Shown one piece after another: positions 1 through 11,102 of a stretch of 64,000 nucleotides of DNA (the stretch's first letter is position 1; every line of letters begins with the position of its first letter). Under the pieces are notes generated by a model. It did not search any database and was not told the origin of the DNA. It saw nothing but the letters and a program-made list of their open reading frames with translations. This stretch comes from Torreya grandis (lineage: Eukaryota > Streptophyta > Pinopsida > Cupressales > Taxaceae): contig JARHVA010006304.1 of NCBI GenBank assembly GCA_037957365.1, positions 646,501 to 710,500 on the forward strand. The letters are read 5' to 3'. A program made the position numbers and the translations under genes.

Positions 1-238
1 TTATACATTTTGGGAGGGTCTAACATTAATTTTCACATAAGCTTCATGTAGAGGTATATTTTGAGGTATATTCTCAATTGTTATTTTTCTATGTAATTTT
101 TATATATTATTATTATATTTAATATATATAGTTTTGAAGTGTTCCAATAATAATATATTATTACAAAAATATCACACACAAGATGTACGAGTTATATTAG
201 TTGATTTAATATATTTATTTGTTATATTGAAAAAAAAA

Positions 239-466
239 TTATTATAAATGTCATAAAAAATTATACTTAAATTATACATTTTGAGAAAGACAGATGTTAG
301 TTTTCACATAAACTCCATAAAAGATATAATCTGAGATTTATTCTCAACCATTGTTTTGTTATGTAATTTTCATTTATTATTATTTTATTTCATAACAAAA
401 CAATGGTTGAGAATAAATCTCAGATTATATCATTTAAGTATAATTTTTTATGACATTTATAATAAT
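239..466. repeat. Foldback / inverted duplication
   Basis: The segment 321-361 is repeated as its reverse complement at 391-431, essentially perfectly. The segment 239-269 is repeated inverted at about 436-466. The stretch 270-320 has no counterpart. The arrangement looks like an inverted copy made by template switching within the tandem unit rather than a transposon with its own ends. A transcript would fold into a long AT-rich hairpin. Confidence 0.7.
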
Positions 467-582
467 TTATATATATATATATATATATATGAAATAGAAA
501 CATTCTAATTATAAAATACTACCACAAAATTTTCACACATCAGATGTACAAGATATATTCCTTGATTTGATATATTTATTTA

Positions 583-1040
583 GGGGAAAGGTCCCAATCG
601 TTGTGCATGTTCCAATTGTTGAACTGAGATTTTGTTAACATGTGCTCCATTGATAAAACATATTGGTGTGTATAAATATTAAAGTACACCAAACGCTAAA
701 CATGTAGTATCTAATACTAATTCAACATTTATTCTATAAAATTAAAAGTAACCAATCACATCTTTACAAGTAAGACTCAAGTATTGATACTCTAATACAC
801 AGCGATTGGTATTTCAAAGGTTAAGTTTTGGTCATAGGTTTAAAAAATGCATTTTATGACCTCTCATGATAAAATAGATTATATCGTAAAATGTATAATG
901 TGTTAGACCTTAAAACTTTAGTTATAAATAGTTAAGATGACATATTACAATGGATAAATATTTTCAAAATCTAATGTGATGTTATGGCATCTTAATTCAC
1001 TGTCCAAAATTAAGTTGTGCAACCACTAAGACCTTTTCCC
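583..1040. mobile_element. MITE, Tc1/mariner (Stowaway)-like, 458 bp
   Basis: The ends are inverted: GGGGAAAGGTC at the left and the complement of GGGAAAAGGTC at the right, with weaker similarity over about 25 bp. It is flanked by TA on both sides (581-582 and 1041-1042). The related tandem unit near 210-230 shows the empty site: 'tatttatt', two bases, then 'ttatattg', which are the sequences flanking this insertion. No ORF is present, so it is non-autonomous. TA duplication is the hallmark of the Tc1/mariner superfamily, but the terminal sequence is not the classic Stowaway CTCCCTCC, so family assignment is tentative. Confidence 0.7.
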
Positions 1041-1335
1041 TATTATATTGAAAAAAAATCTTCATTATAAATATCAAAAAAATATATATTTAGAAAAGTT
1101 TAACATTAGTTTTTACATACACTCTGTCTAATATATTCTGAAATATATTTTCAACAGTTATTTTGTTATGTAACTTTCAAATATTATTATTATTGTATAT
1201 AATATATATAATTGTGAAACGTTTGAATAAATAATATATAGCCACAAAAATTCCACATATAAATATACATATATTATTATTTTATTTAATATATATAATC
1301 TTAGAAGCGTTCCAATAGTAATATATCACCACAAA

Positions 1336-1548
1336 ATGTTTAATTACAGTAGGCCTGTAAAGCTCAGTTTCAGTGCGTGGATTTGAAGGCAGCTCGGAGG
1401 CGAAGGACCACTCATCAGAGAATCCCCGAGTTCGTGCCCGTGCGTATAAAACATCGTAACCATGCACTAATCAGACCGCAGATTTGATGGGCATGTCAGG
1501 AGGACACCGTTCTATCAACACTCGGCCTTGTCAACCAGAACGTTTTCT
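1336..1548 (-). other. Probable 3' UTR of the RING-H2 gene
   Basis: This stretch keeps the higher GC of the gene up to about 1340 and then changes abruptly to AT-rich repeat, which fits a transcribed 3' region. A short minus-strand ORF begins at 1467 but resembles nothing I know. AATAAA-like hexamers on the minus strand occur only in the AT-rich repeat beyond 1335, so the polyadenylation site cannot be fixed. Confidence 0.4.
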
Positions 1549-2658
1549 TCAAATAATCCCGGTGCTCCTGCTGTTGAACCGCTTGCTCTCTGCTGGCTGA
1601 GGCGCAAAACGATCAGAAAACGTCCTTAAAAACGATGCGGGATTCACAGATATACTCCCCCACCTTTCCGATGTCGCTCTGCACGCTGCATCGCCCATAA
1701 AACCGCCCGCCTTATAGGAACCCGCGGTCGCTCCCTTATAACTGGACGGCCCCTGCGAATGATGCATGGCTACGAAGCTGCAGCTCCTGTGCAACCCGGG
1801 CGTCATTCCCTCGGCTGTGGCGATGTACCACTCCGCCGGCTGCTGCAACTCCTTCCGCACCCTCACCAATGAGTGCCCCATCGAATCGTGGCCCGCCTCC
1901 GTAGCCACGTTCGTCGCTCCGTCATTAAAAATGTCGACGCTTCCGTGCCTGCTAATGACGGCACTGCCCCCGTTGTTGACGACGATAGTGAGTTGCTCCG
2001 GCGGCTCCTCGGGCTCGACGAACCCGAACTCGGTGTTGGGCAGGTTGGGTTCACCCGCGGGTAGTAGACTGGTGCGGCACACCGGACACGTCGCATGCGA
2101 GCATAGCCACATGTCGATGCACTCCGGATGAAAGGCGTGCCTGCACATGGGAAGCAACCGCAGCATTTCTTCGTCCTCGAAGTCGGTCAAACAGACCGCG
2201 CACTCGGAGCCCTTGGCCTGGACTTTCAGCCCCTTTACGAGATTGTAGCTGAAAACCGGGAAGCTCTCGATGACCGTCCGCTCCAGCCCGCTGTTCGCCT
2301 CCACATTGTTATCTTCCCCGCCCGCCCGCGACGAAGATCTTGTGCCGTCGTCGTCCATAATGCAGCGGCGGATGTATATTGAAAAAACCCCCATGAAGAA
2401 GAGGATGCTAAACAGCACAACAATGATGATCGCAATGGCCGGATTGAACTTGGCGTTGAAATAATGATTGTTGTAGACGCTGTTGGTGCCGCCATTGTTG
2501 TGTTTCAAGCTCACGATTCTGAAGGAGCCCAGATTCGCAGCAAAGAAATAGGTTCCGGCATTCGCAGGAGACGATGCAGCAAAACTTCTCATCTTTCCCA
2601 AAGCCATTCGCCTCCCCTTCTTTGCTATAAATCCAAAGAAAATTTTAATGGCCAACAC
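1549..2658 (-). CDS. ATL-family RING-H2 E3 ubiquitin ligase
   Basis: A 369-residue, single-exon protein. A transmembrane helix lies at about residues 74-96. The ATL GLD-type region is at 124-138 (GLERTVIESFPVFSY). The RING-H2 finger runs 153-194 with ligands C153, C156, C172, H174, H177, C180, C191 and C194, and shows the ATL signature proline two residues before the third cysteine (P170) and the E2-contact tryptophan W184. ATL proteins are membrane-anchored ubiquitin ligases, often induced by elicitors or by carbon/nitrogen status, and their genes usually lack introns, as here. The C-terminal tail has GHSL-type and HRSCSF stretches reminiscent of the ATL6/ATL31 subgroup, which is only suggestive. 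M1 was taken as the longest start; M18 or M23 are alternatives and would shorten only the pre-membrane region. The reading frame is intact and clearly more GC-rich than its surroundings, so it is probably functional. Confidence 0.92.
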   Translation of the reverse strand: MLAIKIFFGFIAKKGRRMALGKMRSFAASSPANAGTYFFAANLGSFRIVSLKHNNGGTNSVYNNHYFNAKFNPAIAIIIVVLFSILFFMGVFSIYIRRCIMDDDGTRSSSRAGGEDNNVEANSGLERTVIESFPVFSYNLVKGLKVQAKGSECAVCLTDFEDEEMLRLLPMCRHAFHPECIDMWLCSHATCPVCRTSLLPAGEPNLPNTEFGFVEPEEPPEQLTIVVNNGGSAVISRHGSVDIFNDGATNVATEAGHDSMGHSLVRVRKELQQPAEWYIATAEGMTPGLHRSCSFVAMHHSQGPSSYKGATAGSYKAGGFMGDAACRATSERWGSISVNPASFLRTFSDRFAPQPAESKRFNSRSTGII

Positions 2659-3265
2659 AAGCTAAATCATGTAAAATGATTCCCACGTCCTTCGCTTTCA
2701 GTGTCTCGTCCTTGTCTGTCACCGACTTTTTCCTATTTTTCCGAATAAATCCAAGGAAGTAGAGGTGGAAGGGGACTGTGGAGAGAACATAAATAGTCAA
2801 AGCATGGAAAAGAACGGCCGAGATTAACATGGCCTACACACATGTTAAATTAGCGAGTCGCTAAAATAGCTGGACTCTGCCCATTTTTCAGCGTTCGCCT
2901 ACTGTCCACATGATGATATCCAAACGCATCTTACCGCACTCATATAAAATTAACATACAGAGGGTACAATGGCAGGCAAATGTTCAGAAAAATACAAATA
3001 ATGAATCTTAAAATAAGATATCCAACACGTAAAATATTAATGATGTTCAAGCTAAGCGAAGCGAGCTTTGATTTTCTGGTCCCCCGAGCAAAGAGGATCT
3101 TTCCACGTGCCTTCCTGACGGCATACGGGTGCCTGCCAGTAAATCCACATGGCTCCAGTTGGGAGAAGACTTTTGATTGCAGTACGTCTTCGCACTTAAT
3201 TCTTCCTTAAATGTCTTGTAAATTATTCGAAGTTTCCAGCTTTTTTATTTCTCCATTTTCTTTCA
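2659..3265 (-). promoter_or_regulatory. Upstream region of the RING-H2 gene
   Basis: This is the presumed promoter and 5' UTR. On the minus strand there is a TTGACT W-box core at 2795-2800, next to an AT-rich TATTTATG stretch at about 2785-2794. A CACGTG G-box lies at 3104-3109. WRKY-bound W-boxes are common in elicitor-responsive ATL promoters, but a single core motif is weak evidence. Short ORFs here on both strands show no recognisable domain. Confidence 0.3.
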
Positions 3266-3268
3266 GTG

Positions 3269-3405
3269 ATGGCGGAAGTGCTAAAGTCGGTGAGCAGCAG
3301 CAGTTCCGCAACTACATTTGATGCCCGTAATGGCAGTATGGCTGTATTTATGTTTTTTCAGGGGAAATTCAATCAATTCTTCTCAGAGACCGTATCATAT
3401 GGAAG
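3269..3405 (+). other. Candidate first exon of an unknown divergent gene
   Basis: An ATG at 3269 opens a 45-codon frame (begins MAEVLKSVSSSSSATTF) that runs without stop to 3405, where a good splice-donor sequence follows (AAG|GTAAGAT). It is preceded by a pyrimidine tract ending in CAG at 3266. A second acceptor-like tract ending in CAG at about 3360 would give a shorter exon. Base composition is higher in GC than the AT-rich intron-like sequence that follows. I do not recognise the peptide and found no convincing next exon, so it may be a gene relic or chance. Confidence 0.25.
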
Positions 3406-4858
3406 GTAAGATGTTTATTATTATTCTAATTTTAGTTTTTTTTAAGTTATTTTATTTATTTTAATTAATTAATTTGTATATTTATTTTAATTTATATTTG
3501 AAAGTATTCTATAAAATTATTGAATTATATAGATTGTTAATGTTTGTTTTTTTTTTAAAAAATATGTTAATATTTTTATTCATTTTTTAAAAATAAATAT
3601 ATAATAGATTTATGATATTAAGTAAGTATATATTTAAATTAGTAATTTTTTTTTGTTTAAGCAATCATAAGTAAGGGGTACTTACACCGTCAAAATAATC
3701 TAAAGTACGATTATGGGTTTAATTTTGGCTATGTAGTCACGAATAAGAGGCATTCATATCATCAAACCTTGATTTTGGTTAAGGAGTCACAATTAAAGAA
3801 CATCTATGCTATCAAAATCATTCAAAACACAATCCTAACTTTAAATGCTCGATTATTTATATCAAATATATAGAGAAACTTATACCTTAATAAATGAATA
3901 AATAAATTATCATCTTTACCAATTAAACTATAATCCTTTTAATTAAAATATAAATATAAATACATATTTTAAAATATATATATTAAAATAAATTGTAATA
4001 AATATATGTATCCTCTGATGTTTAATTCGCATTACCGGAAGAAATGCAACGTTGAATTAAAAAACCGTCATCAAATTTTGTTATGAGAGTCAAATCGATC
4101 GTCAAATTTAATGTATATAGGTGGGCTCTTTCCTCGTCTATGCATGGTTTCCCACTAATTGAACACGTCTTCATTTGCAGTTGTTTTTAATGGGCGCGTG
4201 ATATATATGGCGTTAGTGTGGTCGGACGATGATGATTCATATGTAAAAACATCTCCCAGTCCCACAATGAGTGGGAAGGAAATGAAATGAAAATTTGTTG
4301 TATTCATCATGCATCATACAATAAGTTCTTGTGATGCCCCACGAAAAAGTGACAAAAGGAACCAAAGTAGTTTTTACTGCCTCTGAAAAAGTGACAAAAG
4401 GAATCAAAGCATGATTCATTGGGTATTGGCGAAATAGTAATTAGTCTCCCTTCTTAATGTGAAATTTAAGAATTCGAATCTTACTTTTTATTAACTCAGT
4501 TCACTATTTGATGGAATCTTTAATATGATAACATTTTTTATTTAGTACCGAAAAGATGGAAATTTTTGTTTTTAGTGAAGTTTGGTTTGTCAAATTAAAA
4601 AGTGTAAATTAAGAGTTGAATTTCATTTGAAATTTATGATTGTTAATTTTGTTTTTTTTGTTAGGAAGTATTAATGAATAATAATTTGATATTTTTAATG
4701 GAGGTGTCAAAGAAAAATGACATAATATATTTCTTAATATAGTGCAGTATATGCTTTATCGAAAGGAGAGGTTTATATTTCATAGTGAATTTGGGGGAGA
4801 AGGCAAGGGTATAGAGAACATGAAAATGATGAAAGTTTTCAATATAGATTAGCAATTG
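3406..4858. other. AT-rich intergenic DNA, no gene seen
   Basis: Very AT-rich with poly-T and poly-A runs. Two weakly similar 50-bp blocks lie near 3721 and 3774, sharing 'ttttggnta..agtcac'. A direct repeat of about 27 bp occurs at 4343-4369 and 4385-4411 (core GTGACAAAAGGAA). A possible tRNA-derived SINE head is at 4426-4481, with A-box-like TTGGCGAAATAGT and B-box-like AATTCGAATCT about 40 bp apart. No supported coding region. Confidence 0.5.
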
Positions 4859-5091
4859 CAGTGAGGGGCAATGACGATGCAATCTAAACAACTCTTCTTA
4901 TTTACAACAACAATAAAAATATACTAAAACAAAGGCAAAATTTGTGCATATATAATAGATTTTTAATAATATATGTGCATGTATTTTTTTATTGTTGATT
5001 TGGAACAAATTTTGCCTTTGTTTTAGTATATTTTTATTGTTGTTGCAAATAAAAAGAGTTGTTTAGATTGCATTGTCATTGCCCCTCACTG
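4859..5091. repeat. Near-perfect 87-bp inverted repeat, 59-bp loop
   Basis: The left arm is 4859-4945 and the right arm 5005-5091. I count three mismatches, all transitions, each able to form a G-U pair in RNA copied from one strand. The outer ends read CAGTGAGGGGCAATGAC and its complement. No clear target duplication flanks it. It is either a foldback MITE or a locus able to give a long hairpin RNA; the sequence alone cannot decide. Confidence 0.8.
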
Positions 5092-6297
5092 TAATCAAAC
5101 AATATATTAAATATAATATGTTATATATTATATTATTAGGGTTTTTAGTGAAAACTGGCGAATTTGTAATTTTGCAAATAGAGTATTTCAGATTACTACA
5201 TATTATTAAAGGAATTTGTTGGAATACAATAAATTCGGAGGTTGGAAGATGAGTAAGTTTATTACTACCTCTTCCATGGCCATTTGTTTCCAATATGTGT
5301 GTCATTGCTACATTTATTGTTCACCATGTGACTGTAATCGCCGCTTCCTTTTGTCCTATAATGGCCCCAAAAATATTTCCCCGCACCTTTCATTGAAGTA
5401 GGAAAGGAAAGCAGAATAATTTCATAGGTCAACCAAGTCTGAATTTGTGTATTTTGTATAATGGGATATCAACTCCACAAGTTTTATGGCTCCACGGTGA
5501 ACACACATGAAATAAGTGTAACACAGTCTTTAAACAACATGACATCAAGATTTGAACCCACCCCAACAATCAATTCTTGACCAAGTTGGTATTCTTCCAT
5601 TCTTGAAGGTAGTAACTTATAGGAGTGACACTGCACTTTGCGTTGCTCTCATTGATTTTATGGTGGATGGGGATTTAATTGTCGAACAAAGCAAACTTCA
5701 TCTTCGAGACACTAAATATGTTTAAGTGTGTTGGAGATTTTAAACGAAATATGCACTAGTATTATGGATTAGTAGGGGTGTTTAGTGGTAAATATAGATT
5801 AGTGAAAAATTACATTTACATAGTCTTTAATTATTATTTAGATTTATGAGGTCACGAATTGAATTGAACACATTGTTTCTACAATTCTCTTGTGCATAAA
5901 ATAATTGACAGGTTTCCTTAAATTTCACATCTCAAAGGTAATTTAATTTAATCACCTTAAGCATTCATTTTATGTGACTTTAAATTATATTACCCAAATA
6001 TTTATTGTTGTCTAATGAAATAACCATACTGATTGCATAGTGCACAAAGAACATACGACATGTCATGCTGTGAAAGGTTAATTTTTTTTATAACATCGGT
6101 GTTATCTCAGGTAGGTAGCAACAGGGTCGAATATGAATGGCTAGTACTAAACGATTTCATGCCTAATTTGAACTCGACCCAAATTCCATATTAATAAATT
6201 GATTTAAAATTGTTTAAGCATGGTTTAAGACTTAATCAATGTTTAGACAAAAAAATGTTCCTTTTCCTCCCCATGAAAATGCATCTGACATAAATTT
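5092..6297. other. AT-rich intergenic DNA, no gene seen
   Basis: No supported coding region. On the minus strand around 5541-5600 there is a possible tRNA-derived SINE relic: a B-box-like GGTTCAAATC and, upstream of it, an A-box-like TACCAACTTGG. Confidence 0.4.
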
Positions 6298-6765
6298 ATT
6301 AGTAAGGAAAATTAGAAATCGGCTACAGAGAAAATACATTGAGTGAATATCAGAGCTATCCAAAAAAATATTAACTTAAAATAATGATAATATTCTAATG
6401 AATCTTGTTTGATTTCTTTTCAATGTCTATGAGTAAGAAAATTTAGAAATTGATTACAGAGAAACTAAATTGAGTGAATAGAAAACCACCCCCGAAAAAA
6501 ATAATATATTAACTTTAAACAATTATAATATTCTAATGATTGTTTGATTTCTTTTAAATGTTTATGGGTACTCATTGTATTTCTTTTAAATATTATATAA
6601 ATACTTTGTAATACAAGCAAGTACCCCAAAAAATAATAAAATACTAACTTTAAACATGATAATATTCTAATGATTGTTTGATTTATTTTAAATGCCTATG
6701 AGTACTCAATATAATTCTTGTAAATATTAGATAATTACTATGAAATATAAACAGATACACTGAAA
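6298..6765. repeat. Tandem repeat, about 135-bp period, three copies
   Basis: Three copies of a block containing 'taatattctaatga', 'ttgtttgattt' and 'aatgyctatgrgta' lie near 6364-6434, 6502-6580 and 6633-6711. The first two are preceded by a shared 'aaattagaaat..tacagagaaa..tgagtgaata' block; the second and third are followed by a different shared 'tactca..taaatatta' block. AT-rich and non-coding. Confidence 0.65.
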
Positions 6766-9700
6766 TTAAAACCTTACAAATAAGTTGATACCAAATGACT
6801 AGAAGCCCCCACAAAACCAAACCAACCCCCTCCCCCTAAAAAAAAAAATCATTTTAAAGTTGATTAGGTTGTACAATCTTCCACTTGTTATGTGAAAAGT
6901 GGATCATATCAAAACACTAGAAAACATGGTGGGGTCCTTTGTTAAAATCAATGAAAACTCTTGGGTAGAAGATCTGTGAGACTTTGTGCTTTACTTGATT
7001 TTTACAAACCTCTTTCTCATGCATTCACTTCATTAACTTTGACAACATTTCTATAAGATGCTTTTGTCACAATTTTATTAGGCACTACACCATTGTTTGT
7101 ACTTCTTTTGATCCCTCAACCTCCAAGTCCTTCTCTCAGCAAAGATGGAGGAAAAAGGACACCCCCTCCCCCCATGGTGATTTTGGTTGGTGCAACCAAG
7201 GAATGTTTTTATTCTTAGCACTTTGTTTCTCCCCCATCTCCTTCTTTCTCTACTGATCTTTTAAACTCACCTCAATAGGTGGTTCAAGTTGCAGAGGCAA
7301 CATACCCTGATTTGGCGATAGGTTTCCTCAACCAGTGAATGGAGTAATTGATATTGGGGTTATGGCCTTTGACAAAAAGGTAAAATATCAGGATGGTAAA
7401 GACTATCAGTTGGCTTCTCCAAGCATTTCATCCCCTTCTCATTCCAATGGTTCATGACCCAAGATTAATGTTGGTTCAACACTTAAATGTAAAGAGCAAA
7501 AATCAGATATTGAGTGGGTAAGAATGGAAGCAAAGGAAACGGTTGGCAATGACTCTTAGTGGACGATGGAGGCTCTCCTCTCTAAAAAAGAGAGAAGATT
7601 GATTGATGTATGCGAAAAGCTTCTCTTTTAATCTAGTTGACTTTTCTTTATGTTCTTTCAATTGTCTTTCTTTAGAAGGGTTGTTCCTTGGTGGTTGGGC
7701 TATTCTAGAAGTATAGTCATTTGTTGTAATTTTATTGTATGTTTATTATTAGTTTTAAGTGCTGTTTTAGTTTAACTTTTTTAACTCTATTTTGTTGAGA
7801 GATCCTATACATTGAATATTTTTATATTTCTACTTGTTTGTTCTTATTTAAGGGTTTGAGCCCTTTCAAAAACCTTACTTCGCTGATTCAATTCATTAGT
7901 TATGTTCTTTGACAAATTTATTTTTCATCGATTCATAATTCCAATCAAAAATACTTTCCCCTAATTAAAACAGTTATCATATAAATACATTTTTAAAATA
8001 TTATTTCTCATTAAATATATTGATAAGACGGAAAAAAATTATTGCAATCGATACTACCTGTCCATGTCGGGAAAAAGAAGAGTCCCCTCCCTTCCACACG
8101 TTAATTTAGGGGAGGGTAGATCCCCCGCTAAAATTTAAAAGGTCAAAATGTGTCAAAATTTCCTTTTCCACTTCGTTGACTTTCGGAATTAATCGAATGT
8201 GTATAAATGCATACTTTGCATATAAAAAATATGGTAGCAATTTCCTTTTTAAAAAGCTCATTTAGAATCTTGTCAAGATCTTCCATAAGAAATATTAGTA
8301 GCAATCTCCTCCGGAATAAATATTGACGAAGCCCAGTTCTTCTTTGTTTGTTTGTTCATTTGAATCTTGTCAAATCTTGTATGGTTAATCAATGTATATA
8401 CATATATTATTACAAACATAGATTTTTTTATTATTGTAGAGTAAACATAAACTAAGCCTCTTATAGTAAGAGCATTCTCTTTTAAATAAGGGCTTACATA
8501 TATTTTACTAAATCATGTCATAATAGTATAATGATATTAAGAAAATGAATGAAACATTTATATAAGAAAGATCTAACAATTCAAAATAGTAAAATCTAAT
8601 TTATTTAGTAGTTGAAAATAATAAAAATATAAATGAATTAATTTGGGAAATAATAGTTTAAAAAAATAATGAATAGTGATGAATAATTTTTTTTATACAT
8701 AATTTTTAGATTTTGAGAGTATAGTAGTAATTTGGAAGTGATACCTCAAGGATGTATTAAATTTGGTATGTTGACTATATAGAAAAATATATGACACCTA
8801 CTCTGTTACCATTGAATATGTCTTAGGTAAATTTGGATGTCAAATAGGTCCATGTGTTGCTACGGAGGAATTTTTTCTTTTGCATTGAATTTGTACTACA
8901 CAATGTTTTGGATTTGTATTTTTGGCTCTCATATGTCGTAAGTCATGTGTCTTCATTTTTTAAATTTACAAGCAAAAGGTGTGATTTGATGTCTTCTTCT
9001 TCTCTTAAACTAGTTCACCCCAAATGCACAATTTGAAGAACTAAAAAATAAGTTGTAGGTGGGGAAACCAATAGGGAATTATAGTTACATACCCCCCACA
9101 CTTAGAATCAAACCCAATGTAGTTTAAGTGCCATGTTAATAGAATCTTGAGCAAGGGATTCAACCTCCTTTCCCTTAGATGTAATGATGTAAATACATGA
9201 ACACTCTCATAAACTCTCTCTTGCTACAAGTAGATGATGTCACAAGACTTGAAGAGTATTAAAGTATCACGATGCTAGTTCCATTGGAAACTTGTAGTAA
9301 AGAATGTAGTCAATGAAACCTTCACTTGAATTGTGGATAAGGATTCACTATTTGACTAATACTTACTTCACTTGGTAAAATGATTTGGTACATAAATGGA
9401 TCTCTAGAACATGACACATACTAAGGCCGACCATGGAAAATAACAATAAGAGAAATCAAAGGCACGAGAAATCATGCCAAGTTAGAACGACCCCCAAAAA
9501 ATATGAGACAAATTTAATGGCCCACTAAATCTGTATAGTGCATATTCCCTAGAAAAATAACCGTCCAGAATGGGTGCAAGTATCTTAGAAGATAGACAAA
9601 TAAGGATAAAAAGATGAAATGGATGAATTTTGAAGACAGTTAGAAGGTTCACATGCTAGAGAGAGAATTTTGTAGCATAGAAAATGTATAAAAATAACCA

Positions 9701-10388
9701 AATATACACAAAGGACCAAGTATTTAAAAGCAAGTGAAATACACTATAAAAATGGGTCATGTATCCAAATTAGTTGTTTATATAATGACCCTACTTTTAT
9801 ATGTGTATGTGAGTGAATTCATGTATGTGTGAAAGTATACAAATAGTAAATTGAAGTGTGTACCTTGACTTACCTAGGGAATGATGAACTGAATGATGCT
9901 TGAGATATGCTTCATCCACACAGATTTTTTGTTTCTTAAAATATCTTACATACTTGAAACAATATCCAATTATAAGTAGTAATAAATATCATATCAATGT
10001 GAAATGTAGTAACTTAGAAAAGCATAATTGAAAAATGAGCATAAGAATGACTACACCTATTTGTATTTTAACCAATATCATTGTTAAACTTAAATTGGAT
10101 ATGGATCCTAATGGGATAGATAGGGTTAAGAATATAGAAATGAATAAGCACAAGGGTGATAAACAAATCTATAGTAGGTCAATTAATTAAAAAAATTAGA
10201 TAGAATATATACTTAATTTATTATACTAGGATATACTAAAAATAGGAAACACAAATATTTTATATATTATAATAATAATGAAAAATAATATACTTAACTA
10301 ATTCTGATGTTAATATAGATATGGATCTGAGTCAAGCAGGAAATGTACTGGAATAATATTATGGAACTGTCACAAAATTTTGGATTAA
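6766..10388. other. Intergenic DNA with one coding-like trace
   Basis: No intact gene. Around 7350-7660 the plus strand has short coding-like stretches (for example VMAFDKKVKYQDGKDYQ and then SDIEWVRMEAKETVGN) separated by stops; I cannot name the family, and a decayed retroelement ORF is one option. The remainder (7661-10388) is AT-rich, with short unsupported ORFs such as one at 8854-9036. Confidence 0.4.
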
Positions 10389-10393
10389 GTGCA

Positions 10394-11016
10394 TGTTATG
10401 ACATTAATTTACACCCTTGGAGAGAGTTCTTCAGGCTCCCTCTGACTAAGTCATAACATGGGAACAACCCTAGGTTGTGGGTAACCTATGATGGGGTTGA
10501 ACCTCCGGAGAAGGCTGACTTCCTCTTGATGGATCACCTAATCTAATGTTGTCATAGGAAAAAGAGTTAGAAAGGGGTAAGGGGGTCCTAAGAAAGTTAA
10601 CCAGGTGATGCACCAAATAAAAATGGAAGACTCCCATAAGCTTAAACCCACACTAGATCAACACAAGATAATGATAACTCACATAACCTCACAGACTAGC
10701 TGATTACATAAGTATTTCATGGACTAGGTTCATGTAGAACATTAATCTAGACCTGCAAGACCTTGAAAACACCCTAAAGGAGGTCAGAAAGGAGGATAAT
10801 GGATGAGGAAGCTTCTCCTTCACTATGCCATCATGCATAACTCACTCAACACAAATCCAAGGCAAGAGATAGATAAAGAAAGTCTATTATTACATCAAGA
10901 GGTAGTTCTTACAAATGCTTGATAGGGTTTAGCCTAATCAAGATGATCATATTTTGTAATATCTCAGAGAGTCCCCTACTTTTCAAGATCAAAGAGTCCT
11001 TGTGAGAGTCTAGAAT

Positions 11017-11102
<86 letters not shown>

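Larger units (their letters stand above)
1..1335. repeat. AT-rich tandem repeat, 3-4 diverged units
   Basis: Related blocks begin near 6, 276 and 1091, with a partial one near 1265. Each has a conserved 'acattttg/agaaa' opening, then 'taacattagttttcacata', a 'tattctcaa..gttatttt' core, an ATT-rich tract, and a 'cacaaaatttccacac' tail. The second unit is interrupted by an inverted duplication (239-466) and by a MITE (583-1040), and an AT dinucleotide run lies at 468-490. No coding capacity is visible. This is probably a local satellite-like duplication downstream of the RING gene. Confidence 0.6.

Noticed and set aside
1766..2464. Plus-strand ORFs over the RING gene
   Set aside because: Shadows of the minus-strand coding sequence, which has the complete RING-H2 motif.
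2645..2830. Minus-strand ORF with FLGFIRKNRKK, similar to the start of the RING protein (FFGFIAKKGRR)
   Set aside because: The likeness covers about ten residues only; no RING or membrane block follows, so a tandem duplicate is not supported.
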